This document shows, one piece after another, positions 1-5,044 of a stretch of DNA of 5,044 bases (its first letter is position 1; each line of letters starts with the position of its first letter). Made by a program: the position numbers and the translations under genes. Under the pieces are notes generated by a model, which searched no databases, was not told where the DNA came from, and was given only the letters and a program-made list of their open reading frames with translations. Location of the stretch: the NCBI GenBank assembly GCA_025464695.1, contig JAODNQ010000140.1, positions 1 through 5,044 on the forward strand. Direction: 5' to 3'. This DNA is from Frankiales bacterium. GTDB lineage: Bacteria > Actinomycetota > Actinomycetes > Mycobacteriales > SCTD01.

Positions 1-1225
<1,225 letters not shown>

Positions 1226-1233
1226 GCTCTCGT

Positions 1234-1237
1234 CCTC
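1234..1237 (-). promoter_or_regulatory. Ribosome binding site of the methyltransferase gene
   Basis: The 16-base gap between the oxidoreductase stop and the methyltransferase ATG contains GAGG eight bases before the ATG. This supports the ATG at 1225 over the second in-frame ATG (codon 4). The short gap without a terminator indicates that both genes lie on one transcript. Confidence 0.6.
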
Positions 1238-1241
1238 ACAG

Positions 1242-2591
1242 CTACTTGCCCCCCACGCACTTGTCGTACAGGTCGAGCAGGCGCCCGTCCGGGTCGTACG
1301 TCTTCTTGAGCACCTCGTAGACGGGCCCGTTGTAGAGCCGCCAGAAGTGCTCGCGGTCGTAGAAGCTGGTGCTGTAGAGCGACTTGCGGCCGCCGAGGTC
1401 GTCGACGAGCCGCTCCACCAGCCGGTTGTGGGTGCCGTCGGCCTCATCGGGCTCGAGCGCGACGCTGCTCCAGAAGCCCACGTTGACGTAGAGCACGTCC
1501 GGGTCGAGCCGGTAGAGCTCCCACACGGCGTCGCGGTCGCGCTGCCGGAGCGGGCAGAACCACACCGGCTCCACCGGCACCTCACGGGCGAACACGTCCA
1601 TGAAGTCGGTCAGCCGGTCGATCGGCACCTCGACGTCCTGCACGACGTCCTCTCGGGGCGGCAGCCCCTTGCGCAGGTCCCAGCGGGTCTTGAACCGGTA
1701 CCGCTTCTCGAGGTCGATGAGCTTCCAGTACGTCGAGCTGCGCAGGTACTTCTTGGGCACCCAGCGGCGCACCCGCGGGTCCTGCACCTTGAGCGCCCGG
1801 GAGCACCAGAACCAGTCGGTGTCCCAGCGCCAGAGGTAGTCGCGGACCGTCAGCCAGTCCTGTCGCTTCTCCTGGATGCTCCGGTAGTAGATCCGCATGC
1901 CGGTGTAGTCCGACAGCGTCGGGGCGTCGTCCGTGAAGGTCCCGAGGGTCACGTACACCTCGGACGGCGAGAACCAGGTGCCGTCGACGAAGTCCGTGCC
2001 GCTGCCGGGCTCGCAGGCCGTGCGCATCACCGCGACCGCGTCCTCGACGTCCTCGCACCGCACGTGGCGCAGGTGCACGTAGGGCTGCACCGGCTCGAGC
2101 TCGATCCGCAGGCGCAGCGCGTAGCCGAGGGTGCCGTAGGAGTTCGGGAAGCCGAAGAACAGCTCCGGCTCGACCTCGCGGCTGCAGGTGACGACCCGGC
2201 CGTCGCCGGTCAGCACGTCCATCTCGACGACGGACTCGTGCGGCGTGCCGTTGCGGAAGCTGCTCGACTCGATGCCGAGGCCGGTGACGGCGCCACCGAG
2301 GGTGATGGTCTTGAGCTGCGGCACCACGAGCGGCATGAGGCCGGAGGGCAGCAGCGCGTCGACGAGCTCCTCGTAGGTGGTCATGCCGAGGACGTCCGCG
2401 GTCCGGCCCTCGACGTCGACCGACAGCACGCCGGAGAAGGCCTCGACGGACAGCCGCGGGGCGCCGGTGTCGGTGCGCGTGCGGAAGAGGTTCGAGGTCT
2501 TCTTCCCCAGGCGCACGGGGGCGCCCGGGGGCAGGGCCGCGAACTGCTGCTGCAGGGCCGCGACGGAGGCCGCGTAGCCGGTGTCTGACAT
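1242..2591 (-). CDS. tmsA: FAD-binding oxidoreductase, DHCR24-like (probable TmsA/BfaA, 10-methylene fatty acid reductase)
   Basis: This 449-residue protein has an N-terminal FAD-binding domain of the vanillyl-alcohol-oxidase type (FAD_binding_4), roughly residues 25-170. The signature is the segment TITLGGAVTGLGIESSSFRNG (96-115 core), followed by HES (118-120), FFGFPNSYGTLGYAL (145-159) and a C-terminal DPDGRLLDLYDKCVGG (433-448). These are the marks of the actinobacterial DHCR24-like group. No signal peptide or membrane helix is visible, unlike eukaryotic DHCR24. In the TmsA/BfaA group the flavoprotein uses NADPH to reduce the 10-methylene fatty-acyl chain made by the partner methyltransferase, giving 10-methylstearic acid. 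The methyltransferase follows 16 bases downstream. The ATG at 2591 is chosen because the next in-frame ATG (codon 70) is inside the FAD domain. The ribosome site is weak: GGGGA lies only two bases before the ATG. Family assignment is sure; the precise substrate follows from gene pairing. Confidence 0.9.
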   Translation of the reverse strand: MSDTGYAASVAALQQQFAALPPGAPVRLGKKTSNLFRTRTDTGAPRLSVEAFSGVLSVDVEGRTADVLGMTTYEELVDALLPSGLMPLVVPQLKTITLGGAVTGLGIESSSFRNGTPHESVVEMDVLTGDGRVVTCSREVEPELFFGFPNSYGTLGYALRLRIELEPVQPYVHLRHVRCEDVEDAVAVMRTACEPGSGTDFVDGTWFSPSEVYVTLGTFTDDAPTLSDYTGMRIYYRSIQEKRQDWLTVRDYLWRWDTDWFWCSRALKVQDPRVRRWVPKKYLRSSTYWKLIDLEKRYRFKTRWDLRKGLPPREDVVQDVEVPIDRLTDFMDVFAREVPVEPVWFCPLRQRDRDAVWELYRLDPDVLYVNVGFWSSVALEPDEADGTHNRLVERLVDDLGGRKSLYSTSFYDREHFWRLYNGPVYEVLKKTYDPDGRLLDLYDKCVGGK

Positions 2592-2602
2592 GGTCCCCGT
2601 TC

Positions 2603-2627
2603 AGATGGTTGTGTCCTGCAACCACCT
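2603..2627. promoter_or_regulatory. Inverted repeat, candidate repressor operator of the tmsAB operon
   Basis: Nine-base arms at 2603-2611 and 2619-2627 flank a seven-base spacer. The inner six bases are perfect (TGGTTG and CAACCA) and the outer three contain one mismatch. The repeat lies 12 bases upstream of the oxidoreductase ATG and overlaps the candidate -10 hexamer, so a bound protein would block transcription. Size and form suit a dimeric helix-turn-helix repressor, and the TTG-N7-CAA core recalls MarR-type sites; that assignment is inference. No regulator gene of this kind lies in the window. As RNA it could also form a hairpin, but it has no U-tract. Confidence 0.5.
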
Positions 2628-2629
2628 TA
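2624..2629 (-). promoter_or_regulatory. Candidate -10 element for the tmsAB operon
   Basis: TAAGGT fits the actinobacterial TANNNT -10 pattern. Transcription starting about seven bases downstream would give a leader of roughly 25 bases before the ATG at 2591. No convincing -35 is seen at 16-18 bases upstream; GTCAGG is the nearest candidate. The call rests mainly on the -10 and its overlap with the inverted repeat. Confidence 0.35.
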
Positions 2630-2663
2630 GGCGAGCCCGTGCACGACCTGACGGCCGCTCCCC

Positions 2664-2682
2664 CGGCGTGTCGGTCACGCCG
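2664..2682 (-). terminator. GC hairpin at the end of the histidine kinase gene, possible weak terminator
   Basis: A perfect seven-base stem (CGGCGTG and CACGCCG) with a five-base loop overlaps the kinase stop codon at 2675-2677. It is followed by G-rich sequence, not a U-tract, so it is not a classical intrinsic terminator. It may only slow the polymerase or protect the mRNA end. It stands between the two-component genes and the fatty-acid operon. Confidence 0.3.
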
Positions 2683-3868
2683 TCGGCGGCAGGTCCACCG
2701 TCACGACGAGCCCGCCGCCCTCGCGGGCCTCCGCGGCCACCTGACCGCCGTGCGCCGTCGCGACCGCCTTGACGATCGACAGCCCGAGGCCGGCGCCCCG
2801 GCGCGCGGTCCGGGCCGCGCCCGACCGACGGAAGGGCTCGAACAGCCCCGGGACCTCGGCGGGGTCCAGCTGCACCCCGCTGTTGGACACCTGCAGCCGC
2901 GAGCGCCCCCCGACCGTCCCCGTGTCGACCCGGACCCAGCCGCCGTCCACGTTGTGGCGCACCGCGTTCTCGACCAGGTTGCCGGCCAGCCTGCCGAGCA
3001 GCCCCGGGTCGCCGAGCGCGGCCGCCGAGCCGTACGCCGTGGCCACCTGCAGCCCCCGCTCGCGCACCTCCCGGTCGACGGCGGACAGGGCCTCCCGGCA
3101 CACCTGCGGCAGGTCCACCCGCTCCTGCAGCGGCAGGCCGTCGACCTCCAGCCGGTCGCTGCGGGCCAGCAGCAGCAACGAGTCGACGAGCCGGTCGGCC
3201 CGCTCGGTCGCGTCCCGCACGACGACGGCGGCGGCGCGCAGGTCCTCGACGCCGGCGTAGGGGTCGGCGAGCGCCACCTCGACCTCGGTGCGCATGACCG
3301 CCAGCGGGGTCCGGAGCTCGTGACTGGCGTCGGCGACGAACCGGCGCTGCTGCTCGAAGCTCGCCTGCAGCCGGTCGAGCATGGCGTCGAAGGTGTCGGC
3401 CAGCTCCTTGAGCTCGTCCTGCGGCCCGGGCAGGTCGAGGCGGGCGTCGAGCCGCTCGGCGCTCAGCAGCTGGGCCTGCGCGGTGATGTCCTGCAGCGGC
3501 TTGAGCAGCCGCCCGGACACGGCGTAGGCGACGGCGACGCCGGCGGCCACGAGCAGCAGCAGCCCCACCAGGCCCTGCCGCACCAGCCGCCCGATCGCCT
3601 GCTGCCTCAGCAGCTCCTGGAACTGCTGCAGCGTCAGCACCCGGCCGTCCGGCAGCTGCACGGGCACCCCACCCGGCAGGTCCACCAGCCCCGCGGACAG
3701 CGCCCGGTCGGCCAGCACGACGGCGAGCACCAGCAGCAGCAGCCCGACGCCGGCCGCGACCGCGCCGTACACGAGCGTGAGCCGGCCACGCAGCGTGCCG
3801 CGGCCGGTCCCCCGCCGCGGCAGCAGCGCGGTCAGCCGCTCGACGACGACGGGCGGCCGCTCGCTCAA
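2675..3868 (-). CDS. Membrane sensor histidine kinase, HAMP/HisKA/HATPase type (CutS-like partner)
   Basis: This 397-residue protein begins with a cationic cytoplasmic tail, then a first membrane helix (about 31-53), a short outside loop of about 40 residues (54-95), a second helix (about 97-117) and a HAMP linker (about 118-170). The dimerisation and phosphoacceptor domain carries the H-box ASHELRTPL with H183. The ATPase domain has the N-box NLVENAVRHN (297-306), an altered G1 box (VSNSG, 327-331), the F-box LFEPF (342-346) and the G2 box GAGLGLSIV (358-366). It should autophosphorylate on H183 and pass the phosphate to the regulator encoded just upstream. The small extracytoplasmic loop has no recognisable ligand-binding fold, so the signal may be membrane or envelope state. 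The start is a TTG, as no ATG or GTG occurs in frame nearby; the next GTG lies inside helix 1. Length is normal and it looks functional. Confidence 0.93.
   Translation of the reverse strand: MSERPPVVVERLTALLPRRGTGRGTLRGRLTLVYGAVAAGVGLLLLVLAVVLADRALSAGLVDLPGGVPVQLPDGRVLTLQQFQELLRQQAIGRLVRQGLVGLLLLVAAGVAVAYAVSGRLLKPLQDITAQAQLLSAERLDARLDLPGPQDELKELADTFDAMLDRLQASFEQQRRFVADASHELRTPLAVMRTEVEVALADPYAGVEDLRAAAVVVRDATERADRLVDSLLLLARSDRLEVDGLPLQERVDLPQVCREALSAVDREVRERGLQVATAYGSAAALGDPGLLGRLAGNLVENAVRHNVDGGWVRVDTGTVGGRSRLQVSNSGVQLDPAEVPGLFEPFRRSGAARTARRGAGLGLSIVKAVATAHGGQVAAEAREGGGLVVTVDLPPTA
3865..3868 (-). promoter_or_regulatory. Four-base stop/start overlap coupling regulator and kinase translation
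   Basis: The bases TTGA contain both the kinase TTG start and the regulator TGA stop. A G-rich stretch with GGAGG lies just before, with only one base between it and the TTG, too close for ideal use. The kinase is therefore probably translated by ribosomes finishing the regulator, which together with the rare start codon should keep kinase level below regulator level. Confidence 0.6.
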
Positions 3869-4530
3869 GCCTCCCCCACCCGGTACCCCGCTCCCACCAC
3901 CGTGTGGACGACGGGCGGGTCGCCGAGCTTCTTGCGCAGGGTCATCACGGTGACGCGCACCGTCGTGGTGAACGGGTCGGCGTTCTCGTCCCAGACCCGC
4001 TCGAGCAGCTCCTCGCTGCTCACCACCGCGCCGTCGGCGCGCAGCAGCGTCTCGAGGACGCCCAGCTCCTTGCGGGTCAGCTCGAGGTCGACGCCGTGAC
4101 GGGTGGCGGACCGCTTCGCCGGGTCGACCACCAGCCCGCCCGGGCCGTGCAGCACCGGCGGCGCGGCCGGAGTGGCGCGCCGGCCCAGCGCCCGCACCCG
4201 GGCGACCAGCTCGACGAAGGCGAACGGCTTGCCGAGGTAGTCGTCGGCCCCGAGCCCGAGTCCCTCGACGCGGTCCTCCACGGTCCGCGACGCCGTGAGC
4301 ATGAGCACGCGGGTGAGGCTGCCCTCGCGGGCCAGCCGACGGCAGACGTCGTCGCCGCTGCGGCCGGGCAGGTCGCGGTCCAGGACGACGACGTCGTAGC
4401 GGGTGACCATCGCCTTCTCCAGGCCGAGGTCGCCGTCGTAGGCGGTGTCGACGGCCATCCCCTCGCGGCGCAGACCGCGCGCGATCGCCTCCGCCAGGGG
4501 CTCCTCGTCCTCGACCACCAGCACCCTCAC
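3865..4530 (-). CDS. OmpR/PhoB-family response regulator (CutR-like)
   Basis: With the GTG start at 4530 the protein has 221 residues, the normal length. The receiver domain (1 to about 115) begins MRVLVVEDEE, with acidic pocket E7/D8, phosphoacceptor D51 in VVVLDRDLPG, T79 in LMLTAS, Y98, and K101 in GKPF. The winged-helix DNA-binding domain (about 125-221) contains LTRKELGVLETLL, a recognition-helix region around FTTTVRVTVMTLRKKLG, and the final hairpin VVGAGYRV. When phosphorylated it should dimerise and bind direct repeats at target promoters. The DRDLPG, KPFAF and WDENADPFT segments resemble the Streptomyces CutR group from memory; the target genes are unknown. A longer frame reaches a GTG at 4590, but its extra 20 residues are not family-like and the TAGCGT at 4538-4543 would then lie inside the gene. 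The kinase gene overlaps its end by four bases. Confidence 0.93.
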   Translation of the reverse strand: MRVLVVEDEEPLAEAIARGLRREGMAVDTAYDGDLGLEKAMVTRYDVVVLDRDLPGRSGDDVCRRLAREGSLTRVLMLTASRTVEDRVEGLGLGADDYLGKPFAFVELVARVRALGRRATPAAPPVLHGPGGLVVDPAKRSATRHGVDLELTRKELGVLETLLRADGAVVSSEELLERVWDENADPFTTTVRVTVMTLRKKLGDPPVVHTVVGAGYRVGEA

Positions 4531-4537
4531 CCGCCGG

Positions 4538-4543
4538 ACGCTA
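4538..4543 (-). promoter_or_regulatory. Candidate -10 element giving a leaderless regulator-kinase transcript
   Basis: TAGCGT ends seven bases before the GTG at 4530. In actinobacteria this spacing puts the transcription start on the first base of the start codon. That fits the lack of a good ribosome binding site there (only CGGCGG precedes it). No clear -35 hexamer is seen. Confidence 0.5.
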
Positions 4544-4624
4544 GTGCTCCGGCCGTGTGCCCGCCGTGAGGCCACCGGCCCGGTCGCCACCCGTTCGGCC
4601 CCCTTCGGGAGGGACCCCCGCGGG

Positions 4625-4630
4625 TAGCGT
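4625..4630 (+). promoter_or_regulatory. Candidate -10 element for a leaderless plus-strand transcript
   Basis: TAGCGT is followed by six bases and then the GTG at 4637, again the spacing of a leaderless start. No Shine-Dalgarno-like sequence precedes the GTG. No good -35 is seen. It is the same hexamer as on the opposite strand for the regulator gene. Confidence 0.5.
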
Positions 4631-4636
4631 CGAGAC

Positions 4637-5044
4637 GTGCAGGCACCGGGTCCCGTCGAGCTGCGCCGCGGGGTCCTGGCCGTCTCCGTGCTGCACGACG
4701 TCGACGTCGAACCGACCCCGCTGGGCGTCGCGCTGCCTGGCTCTCCGACCGTGTGGGTCTCCTGGGGCGAGTGCCGCCGCGCCCTCGCCGGCGCCGACCC
4801 GGAGGCCGAGCTCGGGCGGCTGCGCCTGGTGCGCTGGCTGCAGGCCCGCCGCTGGGCCGCCGACCTGTCCCCCGGCGCCCTCGCCGCGCGGTGCGTCCCC
4901 GCCGGGCTGCCCGTCGAGCACGTGCTGCACCCCGGGCTCGACTGGGTCGCCGAGCGGGTCCGCGGCGGCGCGCTCGACCTCGGCCTCGCCGCCGTCGGCC
5001 TGGACCCCGACGACCCCGACGCCGCCGTCCTCCTGCCCGGCCCC
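4637..5044 (+). CDS. Protein of unknown function, 3' part cut by window edge
   Basis: A plus-strand frame from the GTG at 4637 runs open for 136 codons to the window end, with almost every third position G or C. That, together with the promoter-like TAGCGT before it, supports a real gene. The protein begins MQAPGPVELRRGVLAV and looks soluble: no signal peptide, membrane helix or known motif is visible. It is rich in Ala, Leu, Arg, Asp and Trp. Notable stretches are VWVSWGECRRAL (39-50), a likely amphipathic helix ELGRLRLVRWLQARRWAADL (58-77), HPGLDWVAERVRGGALDLGL (98-117) and an acidic DPDDPD (123-128). I do not recognise the family and assign no function. An overlapping minus-strand frame at 4541-4930 is taken as its shadow. 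It is divergent from the two-component genes and could share control with them. Confidence 0.7.
   Translation, partial: MQAPGPVELRRGVLAVSVLHDVDVEPTPLGVALPGSPTVWVSWGECRRALAGADPEAELGRLRLVRWLQARRWAADLSPGALAARCVPAGLPVEHVLHPGLDWVAERVRGGALDLGLAAVGLDPDDPDAAVLLPGP

Larger units (their letters stand above)
4531..4636. other. Divergent intergenic region between the response regulator and the plus-strand gene
   Basis: These 106 bases separate two genes that point away from each other. Each end carries TAGCGT at the right distance for a leaderless start. Between them I see an eight-base palindrome CCCGCGGG at 4617-4624, directly touching the plus-strand -10, and a small hairpin CCCT-TCGGG-AGGG at 4601-4613. 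Either could be a regulator contact, but such GC-rich palindromes are common by chance here. No direct repeat typical of OmpR-family binding was convincing. Confidence 0.45.

Noticed and set aside
1582..2625. Second minus-strand open frame of 347 codons overlapping the flavoprotein gene in another frame
   Set aside because: Arg/Ala/Gly-rich shadow of the real frame, without motifs. It would also start inside the inverted repeat region.
3549..3743. Repeated CAGCAGCAGC tracts at about 3551-3561 and 3731-3741
   Set aside because: They encode Leu runs (GLLLLV) in the two membrane helices of the kinase, so they reflect codon bias and hydrophobic sequence, not a repeat element.
2609..4099. Plus-strand open frame of 496 codons opposite the kinase and regulator
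   Set aside because: Gln/Pro/His-rich composition is the antisense image of the leucine- and alanine-rich kinase; both minus-strand genes have full motif sets.
4531..4590. N-terminal extension of the response regulator to a GTG at 4590
   Set aside because: The extra 20 residues precede the normal receiver start (MRVLVVEDEE) and are unlike the family; the extension would swallow the candidate -10.
4541..4930. Minus-strand open frame of 129 codons opposite the start of the unknown plus-strand gene
   Set aside because: Gly/Ala/Pro/Gln-rich with no motif; it covers the divergent promoter region and overlaps the plus-strand frame, which has the better third-position GC pattern and a promoter-like signal.

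Overview
The window is very GC-rich, with G or C at most third codon positions, GTG and TTG starts, and two probable leaderless genes. This points to a high-GC actinobacterium; I cannot name the genus. Five protein-coding genes fill almost all of it: four on the minus strand and one on the plus strand, two of them cut by the window edges. I see no RNA genes, mobile elements or CRISPR arrays.

Left part (1-2591, minus strand): a two-gene operon. The upstream gene encodes a 449-residue flavin (FAD_binding_4 / DHCR24-like) oxidoreductase. Sixteen bases downstream lies a cyclopropane-synthase-family SAM-dependent methyltransferase, cut at its C-terminus by the window edge. This pair and order match the actinobacterial genes that make 10-methyl branched fatty acids such as 10-methylstearic (tuberculostearic) acid, tmsA-tmsB (also bfaA-bfaB). 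In that pathway the methyltransferase adds a methylene group to the oleoyl double bond of a phospholipid and the flavoprotein reduces it to a methyl branch.

Middle (2592-2674): a short intergenic region. It holds a GC hairpin overlapping the stop of the next gene, a possible -10 element (TAAGGT), and a good inverted repeat (core TGGTTG-N7-CAACCA) overlapping that -10. It looks like the control region of the fatty-acid operon, with a repressor-type operator.

Right part (2675-4530, minus strand): an OmpR-family response regulator followed by its membrane histidine kinase, overlapping by four bases (TTGA). The regulator most resembles the CutR group of Streptomyces. The regulator gene appears to be leaderless: TAGCGT lies seven bases before its GTG start.

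After a 106-base divergent intergenic region, a plus-strand gene of unknown function starts at 4637 and runs off the window. It too has TAGCGT, six bases before a GTG start. The window therefore links membrane-lipid remodelling with an envelope-sensing two-component system, but nothing in the sequence proves that the system controls the lipid genes.
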